Of a stretch of 21,821 bases of DNA, positions 1 to 8,900 are shown one piece after another. The stretch is from positions 4,024 to 25,844 of the forward strand of contig PBTU01000089.1 in assembly GCA_002729295.1 (NCBI GenBank), in the 5' to 3' direction. The position numbers and the translations under genes were made by a program. Origin of the DNA: Verrucomicrobiales bacterium (GTDB taxonomy: Bacteria; Verrucomicrobiota; Verrucomicrobiia; Verrucomicrobiales; Akkermansiaceae). Under the pieces are notes generated by a model. It saw nothing but the letters and a program-made list of their open reading frames with translations. It did no database searches and was not told where the DNA came from. How positions within the stretch are numbered: position 1 is the first letter of the stretch; each line of letters starts with the position of its first letter.

Positions 1-1415
1 CGGGCCCAGCGAGTGATTCCACTCTGGCCCACCGAAGTGAAATGTGAATTGGTCGTCGCGGGGTAAGGACCTCCATGAACCAGTGAATGACAAACCTCCA
101 ATCCAGTCGGGAAGGCATTGACCACGACACGGCCGGTGAAGCGCTCCAATTCATCCAGAAAATTTTTCGCTCCCGCCAACTCACTTTCGGTTCCGTGCAG
201 GGACGCTCCGAGTTGCCCTTCAAAATTACGGGCCGCTTCCGTAAATTGCGCAACCTCATCGCAAACAACCACCACTGCGGAAGGCCCGAAGACTTCTTCC
301 GCGAGAACTTCCCTCTGAGCGACATAGTCCGCGTAGGAAACTTGCACCACCATCGCCGGAGCTCCGACGACTGCACCTTCGAGCGTTCCTTTTGCGAGAA
401 CCTGAGCTCCCTCGAGCGATTCCAAGCGGGACATTCCTGACTCAAACGCCGAACAAATCCCCTCATTCAAAACCGGCTGCCCCGTGCTGTCAGCAACCAG
501 GGATGCGAGTTTTTCCAACAAAGCATCCGAGCCCGGAGGCAGGAACAACATTCCGGGGCACGTGCAGAACTGTCCATTTCCCAAAGTAATACTTCCGAAG
601 AAACTCTCGGCGAATCCTTCGCCATTTGCCTCGACCAATTCGGGCAAAACAAACTGCGGATTCACGCTCCCCATTTCAGCATAAAGTGGAATGGGAACCT
701 CTCGTTGTGCAGCGAGATCAAATAAGGCACGTCCACCACGTAAGGAACCCGTGAAACCAACGGCGGCCACGTCGGGATGCGTTACGATGGCTTCGCCCAC
801 TTCATGTTCTTTACCCTGCACCAGTTGATAAGTGCCTTCAGGAAAACCAGCCTTCGCAACGCCCTCTTGAATCGCCATGCCAATCAACTCACACGTTCCA
901 GCATGCGAAGAATGTCCCTTCACTACCACCGGACATCCCGCAGCCAGCGCGCTAGTCACATCAGATCCACCCGCCGAGAGCGCCAAGGGGAAATTACTCG
1001 CTCCAAAGATACCCACCGGACCAATCGGAATGAGCATTTTACGAAGATCCGGCTTGGGCAAAGGCGCACGATCCGGATCAGCATGATCGATGGTCGCTTC
1101 AACCCAGGAACCATCGCGGGCCACTTCAGCAAAAGCTGTAAAGCCACCCACCATGCGGCCAAATTCACCCTGCACCCGACCATCGGGATATCCGGTCTCG
1201 GCTTGAACCCGCTCTATTATCGCATCACGCGCCTCGGTTAAACTGGCTCCGATTGTTTCAAGCAAGCCCGCAAGTTCTTCACCCGATTTCCGGCGGAGGG
1301 TCGTCGCGGCAGCGGCACAACTTTCGCAAGCGCGGGAGACCTCCTCGGCGCTTGATTTTGCAAAAATTCCGGGAAGGACTTCTCCGGTGACAGGATTCTT
1401 GGTTTGGAAACTCAT
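1..1415 (-). CDS. NADP-dependent alpha-ketoglutarate semialdehyde dehydrogenase-type aldehyde dehydrogenase, 3' end cut by window
   Basis: An uninterrupted minus-strand frame runs from an ATG at 1413-1415 off the left edge, giving 471 residues. The family is usually about 520-530 aa, so roughly 50 C-terminal residues are missing. Visible ALDH landmarks are GASNFP with Asn141, Lys166 in VVVKGHSS, the FTGS turn near 221-224, the general base Glu247 in AEMGSVNP, and the nucleophile Cys284 in GQFCTCPG. The AEMGSVNP and GQFCTCPG forms and the late SVGQSGITRW are typical of the KGSADH (2,5-dioxovalerate dehydrogenase) branch. It would oxidise 2-oxoglutarate semialdehyde to 2-oxoglutarate in the cytoplasm. 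It starts 6 bp after the stop of the upstream FAH-family gene, so the two are very probably co-transcribed. No clear ribosome binding site is seen. The substrate is inferred from family and context; another aldehyde is possible. Confidence 0.88.
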   Translation of the reverse strand, partial: MSFQTKNPVTGEVLPGIFAKSSAEEVSRACESCAAAATTLRRKSGEELAGLLETIGASLTEARDAIIERVQAETGYPDGRVQGEFGRMVGGFTAFAEVARDGSWVEATIDHADPDRAPLPKPDLRKMLIPIGPVGIFGASNFPLALSAGGSDVTSALAAGCPVVVKGHSSHAGTCELIGMAIQEGVAKAGFPEGTYQLVQGKEHEVGEAIVTHPDVAAVGFTGSLRGGRALFDLAAQREVPIPLYAEMGSVNPQFVLPELVEANGEGFAESFFGSITLGNGQFCTCPGMLFLPPGSDALLEKLASLVADSTGQPVLNEGICSAFESGMSRLESLEGAQVLAKGTLEGAVVGAPAMVVQVSYADYVAQREVLAEEVFGPSAVVVVCDEVAQFTEAARNFEGQLGASLHGTESELAGAKNFLDELERFTGRVVVNAFPTGLEVCHSLVHGGPYPATTNSHFTSVGQSGITRWA

Positions 1416-1421
1416 ATGGTC

Positions 1422-2252
1422 TTAAGCTACGGTATTTTCGAGGACTCCGAGACCCTCAATTTCAATTTTCACAACATCCCCCGAAGTCAGGGTGAAGTCG
1501 GTTCCCGGAACAACTCCCGTTCCGGTCATAAGCATCGCTCCATTCGGAAAATCCAGCTCGCGGTAGAGAAACTCAACCAACTCCTCGACACTCCGCTTCA
1601 GTTGGGTCAGGTCAGTCGATCCCGAAAAAACCTGCTCACCGGCTCGTTCGATCTCGAGCTTGATCTTCGCATCGGCAGCCACAGCCTCCCCCCCAACCGT
1701 CAGATACGGCCCGATGGCGCAACTTCCGGTGTAAACTTTTGCCTGCGGCAGATAGAGCGGATTTTCTCCCTCAATCGATCGCGAACTCACATCGTTCCCG
1801 ATCGCGAAGCCAAAAATCTCGCCGCTCGAATTGATCGCCAGCGTCAACTCCGGCTCCGGCACATCCCACGTCGAGTCTTCCCTCACCCGGATCAGTCCGC
1901 CAGATCCCACCGTCCGGTAACCCATCGCTTTGAAAAACAACTCGGGGCGCTCGGCATCATAAACCAAGTCATAAAAAACATCGCCACCCGCTTCCTCCGA
2001 CTCTTCCATCCGCGCCGACTTCGACCGCAAATAAGTTACTCCCGAGGCCCAAACTTCGGTTTCATCCGGCACGGGAGGGAGGAGTTCCGCCTGATCACAC
2101 TCACTCACCTTCATGCCCTTTCCCCCTTCGAGAAGACCCTCAATCTCTCCAGCTTTGGATTGAAACAATCTCAAAATCAAGTCATCACTCACCGCGTGAA
2201 AATCTTCTCCATCTGCCAGCAAGGCGCCCTGCGAAGTCCGATAAAGTCTCAT
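1422..2252 (-). CDS. FAH-family protein, probable 2-dehydro-3-deoxy-D-arabinonate (sugar acid) dehydratase
   Basis: This 276-aa protein starts at ATG 2250-2252 and ends with TAA. It belongs to the fumarylacetoacetate hydrolase fold. The metal ligands expected for the fold are present: Glu133 and Glu135 in DVPEPEL and Asp154 in IGNDVSSR, with Lys172 in LPQAKVY. The N-terminal part (about 65-110) carries GVTYLRSKSARMEES and YDAERPELFFKA. I associate these with the branch containing the archaeal 2-keto-3-deoxy-arabinonate dehydratase rather than true FAH hydrolases. That enzyme turns the C5 2-keto-3-deoxy acid into 2-oxoglutarate semialdehyde, which the next gene's product would oxidise, and this matching pair is the best argument for the call. 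Alternative: a related FAH-type hydrolase of a keto-deoxy sugar acid. It is cytoplasmic, with no signal peptide, and is the first gene of a minus-strand operon divergent from the gene starting at 2522. Confidence 0.82.
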   Translation of the reverse strand: MRLYRTSQGALLADGEDFHAVSDDLILRLFQSKAGEIEGLLEGGKGMKVSECDQAELLPPVPDETEVWASGVTYLRSKSARMEESEEAGGDVFYDLVYDAERPELFFKAMGYRTVGSGGLIRVREDSTWDVPEPELTLAINSSGEIFGFAIGNDVSSRSIEGENPLYLPQAKVYTGSCAIGPYLTVGGEAVAADAKIKLEIERAGEQVFSGSTDLTQLKRSVEELVEFLYRELDFPNGAMLMTGTGVVPGTDFTLTSGDVVKIEIEGLGVLENTVA

Positions 2253-2286
2253 GAACGAAACTCAACACTCTAATTGACACTCCGTC

Positions 2287-2296
2287 GAGTCATGAT
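2287..2296 (+). repeat. Direct repeat copy 1, GAGTCATGAT
   Basis: This perfect 10-mer is repeated at 2394-2403 in the same orientation, 107 bp apart. It contains the palindrome TCATGA. It lies in the divergent promoter region, 35 bp upstream of the minus-strand start at 2252. It is a possible regulator site, unproven. Confidence 0.4.
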
Positions 2297-2393
2297 CAGT
2301 CTGATTCTGAATCACTCTTCAGGCTCTTCCATTTGCTTTAGTAAAATTCGCAAGGCTACGCCGGAAACAGCAAGGCCGGAGTGGTAATCCCCA

Positions 2394-2403
2394 GAGTCAT
2401 GAT
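2394..2403 (+). repeat. Direct repeat copy 2, GAGTCATGAT
   Basis: This is the second copy of the 10-mer at 2287-2296. The separation of 107 bp is about ten helical turns, so both copies could face the same side of the helix. A binding role is inferred only. Confidence 0.4.
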
Positions 2404-2521
2404 GCCGTCTTCTAGCCACCCCTGCTTCAAGTCACGCGCGTGAGGTCTTGTTTCGGGACTAAATGACAAAAAAGAACCTTCCCTTTCTCATCTCCCGTCT
2501 CTTTAATTGAGTTCTGTACTC

Positions 2522-5086
2522 ATGAAGCGCCTTATTCCACTTCTCACCGCCCTCCCTCTCTTCGCCGAACCCGGCGACAAGATATACCAAGAGGGATTCC
2601 TCTCCATCGAGGAGTCCCACAAATCCATCGAACTCCAGGACGGCTATCGTCTCGAACTCGCCCTCAGCGACCCGCATATCAACGAGCCTGTTGCAATGGC
2701 TTGGGATGGAAATGGCGCGCTCTACGTTGTGGAAATGCTCACCTACATGCAGGACGCCGACGCTACCGGCGAGCAAGAGCCCAAATCCCGGATTTCCCGT
2801 CACGAGGACACTAATAGTGATGGCATTTACGACAAGCACTCTATCTTCATCGACAACATGCTCCTCCCCCGTATGGTTCTGCCTCTCGATGACCGCATCA
2901 TGGTCGGCATCACCAACACCCTCGACCTCTGGACCTACCGCGACTCCGACAACGACGGCGTGGCCGACGAAAAAGTGAAAATTTATGAAGGTGGCAAGCG
3001 TGGCGGCAACATGGAGCACCAGCCTTCCGGTCTCATCTGGAATCTCGATAACTGGATTTACCTCACCTACGAGAATAAGCGCTACCGTTTCACCGACGGG
3101 AAACTCGAAGTTCAAAAGCTTCCCCGTGGTGGTGGACAATGGGGAATCGGCATGGACAATGCGGGACGTAATTACTACTCTGCCGCCGGTGGCGAAAAGC
3201 CCGCCTTCTATTTCCAACAACCCATCACCTACGGCGCCCTCGACCTCCAAGGGCAGGAAGCCCCCGGCTTCCGAGAAGTCTTCCCCATCGCCGACGTCCC
3301 CGACGTTCAGGGCGGAAAACGCCGGGTCAACAAGCGCGGTGGACTCAACAACTTTACTGGGTGTGCCGGTCAAGGAATTTACCGTGGCGACCGCCTTCCC
3401 GCCGATCTTCAGGGAGACCTCATCATCCCCGAGCCCGTCGGACGTCTCGTTCGCCGCGCCAAGGTCACCCGAAAGAATGGAAAAACTGTTCTGAGTAACG
3501 CCTATCCCGGCACCGAATTTATGCGGACCCGCGACATCAACTTCCGCCCACTTGGGGCCACCACTTCACCCGATGGCGCCATGATGATGATCGACATGCA
3601 CCGCGGCATCATTCAGCAAGGAAACTGGACTCGTCCGAAATCCTACCTCCGCGGAGTCATCGACAAGTGGGGCATTCACAAGAACATCCAAAAAGGCCGT
3701 ATCTACCGCCTCGTTCACGACAGCTACAAGCCCGATGTCCAGCCCCGTCTTCTCAACAAGTCCACCGCCGAACTCGTCCCCTACCTCAACCATCCCAACG
3801 GCTGGTGGCGTGACACTGCCCAAAAACTCATCATCCTCCGAAAGGACCGTGAAACCGTCGCTCCCAAACTCGAAAACCTCGTCATTTCCAGCGGCAACGA
3901 ATTCGATCGCCTTCATGCCCTCTGGACACTCGAAGGAATGAGCAAGGTCACCGCAAAAGTTCTCGTTCGAGCACTCAATGACGGCTCATCCCTTGTCCGC
4001 TCCGCCGCTGTGCGTGTCGCCGAGCCATTCCTCGCCGATGGCGATGCCGAGGTGATCAAAGCCCTCAGCAATTCTGAGTATGTCGCCGAAGATATCGAGA
4101 TGACTCTTCAGGCAATCAACTCCATCGGCGTCAGCAACCCCGAGCACCCGGTCCTTGTCGCCCTCGTCGACGGCCTTCTCGACAAATATTCTGACAACGA
4201 AACCGTCAACGCTATCAAAAATCTCCGAGGCTCCGCTGTCGCCGCCCGCGCCGACGCCCGGGCCCAGGAACGCCTCGGCAAGGCCTTCGCTAAATCCATG
4301 GAAAATGGCAAGGTCATCTACCAGCAACTCTGCTTCTCCTGCCACGGAGGTGACGGAAAAGGCACTCCCATGCCGGGACAAAAAGGACATTTCCTCGCGC
4401 CCTCCTTCCTAAACAATCCTCGCCTCGCCGGCAACGATAAGACAACCATTCGAACCCTCCTTCACGGACTCACCGGCGACATTGACGGAAAGAAATACGA
4501 GGGACTCATGGTCTCCATGGCCACCAACAACGACCAATGGATCGCAGAAATCACCACCTTCGTGCGCAATTCCTTCGGCAACAAACACGGCCTGACCCAC
4601 CCGAACACCGTAGCCGCTCTCCGCAAGAAGCATTCCTCCCGCAAAGAGCCATGGACACAGAGCGAACTCGAAGCGCTCTCTCCTCCCGTCCTCTCCAACC
4701 GCAAAGCCTGGAAACTCACCGCCAGCAACAATGGCGGCGACCTTAATGGATGCGTCGATGGCAACCCAAAATCCCGTTATACCACCGGTTCCTCCATGAA
4801 AGCGGGAATGTGGGTTCAGATCGAACTTCCCAAGCTTTCCAAAGTCAGCACCGTCACCCTCGATGCCCGGGGTTCCCAAGGTGACTACCCACGGAAGTAT
4901 GAAGTCCACGTCTCGAAAGACGGCAAAAAATGGGGCCACCCCCTCGCCATAGGCAATGGCGACAACCCTCTCACCGCGATCGACTTCGATCCCACCGATG
5001 CCAAGTTTATCCGCATCACCCAGACCGGCAGACACAGCCTCTTCTGGTCCATTCACGAACTCACTATCAACGGAAGAGAGCTCTAG
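2522..5086 (+). CDS. Exported PVC-type membrane-bound dehydrogenase: beta-propeller, HEAT repeats, cytochrome c, F5/8-type C domain
   Basis: An 854-aa protein from ATG 2522; a TTG five codons upstream (2507) is in frame, but the ATG gives a clean short signal peptide (MKRLIPLLTALPLFA). Residues about 20-390 match the Pirellula/Verrucomicrobium dehydrogenase N-terminal family (TIGR02604-like propeller). They include two Asp-rich loops, DTNSDGIYD and DSDNDGVAD, that may bind calcium. Residues about 405-560 read as HEAT-like helices. A class I cytochrome c follows, with heme motif CFSCH (Cys604, Cys607, His608) and Met663 or Met666 as likely distal ligand. Residues about 725-850 resemble a discoidin/F5-8 type C module, often a carbohydrate binder. 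The product probably acts outside the cytoplasmic membrane, oxidising a sugar or alcohol and passing electrons to heme. The substrate is unknown. A strong terminator follows at 5109-5142. Confidence 0.88.
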   Translation: MKRLIPLLTALPLFAEPGDKIYQEGFLSIEESHKSIELQDGYRLELALSDPHINEPVAMAWDGNGALYVVEMLTYMQDADATGEQEPKSRISRHEDTNSDGIYDKHSIFIDNMLLPRMVLPLDDRIMVGITNTLDLWTYRDSDNDGVADEKVKIYEGGKRGGNMEHQPSGLIWNLDNWIYLTYENKRYRFTDGKLEVQKLPRGGGQWGIGMDNAGRNYYSAAGGEKPAFYFQQPITYGALDLQGQEAPGFREVFPIADVPDVQGGKRRVNKRGGLNNFTGCAGQGIYRGDRLPADLQGDLIIPEPVGRLVRRAKVTRKNGKTVLSNAYPGTEFMRTRDINFRPLGATTSPDGAMMMIDMHRGIIQQGNWTRPKSYLRGVIDKWGIHKNIQKGRIYRLVHDSYKPDVQPRLLNKSTAELVPYLNHPNGWWRDTAQKLIILRKDRETVAPKLENLVISSGNEFDRLHALWTLEGMSKVTAKVLVRALNDGSSLVRSAAVRVAEPFLADGDAEVIKALSNSEYVAEDIEMTLQAINSIGVSNPEHPVLVALVDGLLDKYSDNETVNAIKNLRGSAVAARADARAQERLGKAFAKSMENGKVIYQQLCFSCHGGDGKGTPMPGQKGHFLAPSFLNNPRLAGNDKTTIRTLLHGLTGDIDGKKYEGLMVSMATNNDQWIAEITTFVRNSFGNKHGLTHPNTVAALRKKHSSRKEPWTQSELEALSPPVLSNRKAWKLTASNNGGDLNGCVDGNPKSRYTTGSSMKAGMWVQIELPKLSKVSTVTLDARGSQGDYPRKYEVHVSKDGKKWGHPLAIGNGDNPLTAIDFDPTDAKFIRITQTGRHSLFWSIHELTINGREL

Positions 5087-5108
5087 CCAGACCACCCATT
5101 TCCCACTC

Positions 5109-5142
5109 AGCACCTTCCTCCTCGAGGGAAGGTGCTTTTTAT
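5109..5142 (+). terminator. Rho-independent terminator after the cytochrome dehydrogenase gene
   Basis: A perfect 10-bp stem, AGCACCTTCC (5109-5118) with GGAAGGTGCT (5127-5136), has an 8-nt loop. The run of five T at 5136-5140 begins with the last base of the stem. It lies 22 bp past the stop codon. It implies that the downstream DUF1080 gene has its own promoter or depends on read-through. Confidence 0.88.
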
Positions 5143-5203
5143 TGGGAGGTTCTACAGAAGAATGCTCGTTGCATTGACGTATTACCCATCCTAGCTTCAT
5201 CAC

Positions 5204-5938
5204 ATGATCAAAAAACAACTTCTCCTCGCTGTTCTCGCTCTCAGCATCACCCATGCCCAGGAAAGCAAAAAAGAAAACTGGATTCAGCTCTTCAATGGCA
5301 AAGATCTCACCGGCTGGACTCCAAAATTCAAAGGCTCGGACTTGGGTGTGAATTACAAGGACACCTTCAAGGTTCAGGACGGACTCCTCACCATCGACTA
5401 CTCCAAGTGGGAAAAGTTCAGCGGCGAATTCGGCCACCTCTACTACAAGACACCCTACTCCCACTACAAGATCCGCTCGACCTACCGCTTCATTGGCAAG
5501 CAAGTCGCCGGCGGCCCAGGCTGGGCCAATCGTAACAACGGCTTCATGCTTCATTGCCAGGATCCCAAGACCATCAAGAAAGACCAGGACTTTCCAAACT
5601 CGATTGAAGTGCAACTCCTCGGCGGCCTTGGCAAAGGTGATCGTGGCACGCTCAACATCTGCACCCCTGGAACCCACCTCCATTGGAAAGGTAAACTCAC
5701 CAAGGGCCACGTCATCAACACCGGCGGCCCCACCACCCATGGCGACGAATGGGTCACCGTGGAAATCGAAGTCCGTGGCGACAAATTTAAGCACATCGCC
5801 AAAGGACAAGTCGTCTGCGAATACGACAAAACACAACTCAATGACGGGACTCCGCTCACCAAAGGCTGGATTTCCATCCAAGCCGAAACCGCACCCATTC
5901 AGTTCAAGTCCATCGAACTCCTTCCTCTTAGTCAATAG
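5204..5938 (+). CDS. Exported DUF1080 protein (3-keto-disaccharide hydrolase family)
   Basis: This 244-aa protein has a signal peptide, MIKKQLLLAVLALSITHA. Cleavage is likely near residue 18. The mature part is one DUF1080 (PF06439) domain with a concanavalin-like beta-sandwich. Landmarks are WIQLFNGKDLTGW (26-38), RNNGFMLHCQDP in place of the common NSGI segment, SIEVQLLGG, GDEWVTVEIEV, and the closing WISIQAETAPIQFKSIELLPL region. Pfam names the family after hydrolysis of 3-keto-disaccharides, in which a glycoside is first oxidised at C3 and then cleaved. Whether this member does that is inferred. It sits 42 bp upstream of the large DUF1549/DUF1553 gene and follows a terminator, so it likely opens a three-gene unit (5204-10761). 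No convincing promoter or ribosome binding site was found in the 61 bp after the terminator. Confidence 0.88.
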   Translation: MIKKQLLLAVLALSITHAQESKKENWIQLFNGKDLTGWTPKFKGSDLGVNYKDTFKVQDGLLTIDYSKWEKFSGEFGHLYYKTPYSHYKIRSTYRFIGKQVAGGPGWANRNNGFMLHCQDPKTIKKDQDFPNSIEVQLLGGLGKGDRGTLNICTPGTHLHWKGKLTKGHVINTGGPTTHGDEWVTVEIEVRGDKFKHIAKGQVVCEYDKTQLNDGTPLTKGWISIQAETAPIQFKSIELLPLSQ

Positions 5939-5980
5939 CGCAAGAAAATGGGAATGATTTCGTATAGATGAGCCCGCGCG

Positions 5981-8900
5981 ATGCCTCATTCTTTCATTCC
6001 TCTCGCCACGCTCCTGTTTGCGGTCAGCTTTGGCTGCATCGGAAGCGTATTTGCTGATGACAAGCCCAAGGAAATTTCCTTCTCCCGCGACATTGGGCCC
6101 ATCCTCTCCGCCAATTGCTACAAGTGCCATGGACCAGACGGCGGAAAGGACGAAAAAGGAAAGTCTCTCCGCAAAGCCGGTCTTCGCCTCGACGTCGAAG
6201 ACTCGCAGAACTGGGACGATGTGATCGATCGTATCACCAGCACCGACCCCGAGGACATCATGCCTCCGCCCGAAGCCAACAAGACTCTCAAGCCCGGAGA
6301 AATCGAACTCATCAAAGAATGGATCGATGAAGGCGCGGAATACGAAACCCACTGGGCCTTCATTCACCCGAAAGCTTCTAGCATTCCATCCGACAAGCAT
6401 TCCATCGATCACTTGTTTGGAAACGACCTCGCCGATAAGGCCGATCCCTACACTCTCATCCGCCGCCTACACCTCGACCTCATCGGCCTTCCTCCCACCA
6501 TCCAAGTTGCCGACGCCTTCGCCGCCAACCCAAGCCCGGATGCTTTCACCGAGATCGTCGATGAACTCCTCGCCTCGCCTCGTTACGGCGAACGCTGGGC
6601 CCGCCGCTGGCTTGACCTCGCCCGATACGCCGACACCAACGGCTACGAAAAAGACCGCGACCGATCCATCTGGCCCTACCGCGACTACGTCATCCAGTCT
6701 CTCAACGCTGACAAGCCCTTCGACCAATTTACCATTGAGCAACTCGCCGGCGACATGCTTCCCAACGCCACGCCCGAGCAAATCATCGCCACCGGATTTC
6801 ATCGCAACACCATGCTCAATGAAGAAGGCGGCATCGATCCTCTCGAGTTCCGCTACCACGCCATGGCCGACCGCGTTGCCACAACCGGCACGGCTTGGCT
6901 CGGCCTTACCACCGGCTGCGCGCAATGCCACACCCACAAATACGACCCCATCACCCACCACGACTATTTCGGCCTCATGGCCTACCTCGACAATGCCGAC
7001 GAACCCGATTTCCATCTTCCAGATTCGGACCTGAAGGCTCGACAAAAAGCGAACCAAGCGCAGGCCAAAAAGCTCCTCGCCGAACTTCCATCAAAGTGGC
7101 CCGCCCCTTCATCACGCGGTGTCTTCCAGCCTCAACCAATCAGGACAGTCACCACATCCGGATCCAGAGCCGAAGTCAAAGATAACACCGCCCTCATCAC
7201 CGGCCCTATCCCGGCCAAGGACACCTACATCATTACTCTCGAGTCGACTGAGAGCAACTTTTCGGCACTCCGTCTCGACACGTTGGCTTTTAATGGCAAA
7301 GGCCCCGGCCGAACCAAACACGGCAACTTCGTTCTCAACGAAATCGAAGTCCTCGCTTCTCCTCTCAGAGACAAACCCCAACCAATGCAGGTCGCGCTTA
7401 CCACCGCAAAATCCGACGCGGAACAGAAAAGCTTCCCCGCTTCCAACGCCATCGATGGTGACCTCGGCACCGGTTGGGCCATTCACCAACAAGGTAAACA
7501 ACTTAACAATAACCGCTACCTCGAGGTCGACTTTTCCCAGCCTGTCAAATTCGAAGGCGGCACCCGCCTCACTGTTAAACTCACCCAAAACCACGGCAGC
7601 AGTCATACCATCGCCAACTTTCGTCTCGCCCTTGCGAAAGCCAACCCCGCCAACGAAGCACCTAAGAAACATCTCCAAAAATCCTACCAAATTTGGCTCG
7701 CCAAGCAAAAACCCAACCTCGTCGACTGGCAGCCACTCACCGCATCCAAAGCCGAAGCCAATATTCCTTTTCTCACCAAAGAAGAAGACGGGGTCATCTT
7801 CGTTGGCGGCGACATCTCAAAAAAGGACATCTTCACGCTCAACTTCCCAGCTTTAGATAAACCAATTCACTCACTGCGTCTCGACGCCCTCCCCGACGAC
7901 CGCCTCCCTGCCGGCGGACCGGGCATGACCTACTACGAAGGAAGGAAAGGCGACTTCTTCCTCTCCGAATTTGAAGTCCACCAAGACGACCAAGAACTTG
8001 CCTTCTCTGGTTCATCTCAAACCGGATTCGGCGCCCAGTATGGCAAAGGAAACGCCACTGCCTCGGCTGCCATTGATGGCGACGTGCAATCCGGTTGGTC
8101 TCTCAAAAGACTCGTCGGCACCCACCAGGCCGCTGTCTTTAACTTGAGCAAACCCATCCCCGCCGGACAGTCCTTTACCATCAAAATGAACTTCGGACGC
8201 CACTTCGCTTCCACCCTCGGCAAGTTCCGCCTCAGCGCTTCTGCCGACGCCAAAGTCAAAGCCATTCTGCATCAAGGTACAATGGAAGACTTCCTTCTTC
8301 AAGCGCCTGAACTCAAGGCATACTCCGACAAAATCCGCTCCCTTCAAAAACCCCTCAAAGGGCCCCCAACCCTCGTGATGAAGGAACGTCCCGCCGCACA
8401 TCCCCGGCCCACCTTCCTTCGTCATCGCGGCGAATACACCCAACCCAGAGAACAAGTCCCGCCCCGCCTCCCTGTTGCCATCTATCCCGAGGACAAACCG
8501 CTTCCCAAAAACCGGCTCGAATTCGCCCGGTGGTTAGTCTCAGCCGAGAACCCCCTCACCGCCCGCGTCGTCGTCAACCGTCACTGGGCCGCCTTCTTTG
8601 GCGAAGGCGTCGTCCCCACCCTTGACGACTTTGGCATGCAGGGACAGCTCCCCGCCCAACCCGCGCTCCTCGATCACCTCGCTGTCACCTTCATGCAGGA
8701 AGGATGGTCAGTCAAAAAACTCCATCGACTCATCGTCACTTCGCAGGCTTACCAACAAAAATCTCAAATCGAATCCGGCACCTCGCAACAGTTCCTCCGC
8801 CAGCGCCTCGAGGCCGAAATCATTCGCGACTCCGCTCTCACCGCGTCCAATCTTCTCAACGAGAAGATGTTCGGGGATCCCGTTCGTCCGCCTCAGCCCA

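Larger units (their letters stand above)
2253..2521. promoter_or_regulatory. Divergent intergenic region (269 bp) between the FAH-family gene and the cytochrome dehydrogenase gene
   Basis: No credible gene is visible here. The segment must hold promoters for both directions. It contains a perfect 10-bp direct repeat, GAGTCATGAT, at 2287-2296 and 2394-2403. The core TCATGA also occurs over both start codons (2249-2254 and 2520-2525). A TTGACA at 2274-2279 has no matching -10 element. A small inverted repeat, TGAGT/ACTCA, lies at 2508-2522 against the downstream start codon. A regulatory role is inferred from position only. Confidence 0.4.

Noticed and set aside
1404..2273. A 289-codon plus-strand open frame opposite the FAH-family gene
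   Set aside because: The minus-strand frame encodes a clear FAH-family protein with its metal ligands. The plus-strand product is Arg/Ser-rich without any family features.
2274..2279. TTGACA as a -35 element for the gene at 2522
   Set aside because: No TATAAT-like hexamer lies 16-18 bp downstream, and the start codon is more than 240 bp away.
4409..6412. A 667-codon open frame on the minus strand
   Set aside because: It lies antisense to the dehydrogenase, DUF1080 and PSD1 genes, has no recognisable domain and only Phe/Gly/Val-rich low-complexity sequence. It is a codon-bias shadow of the plus-strand genes.
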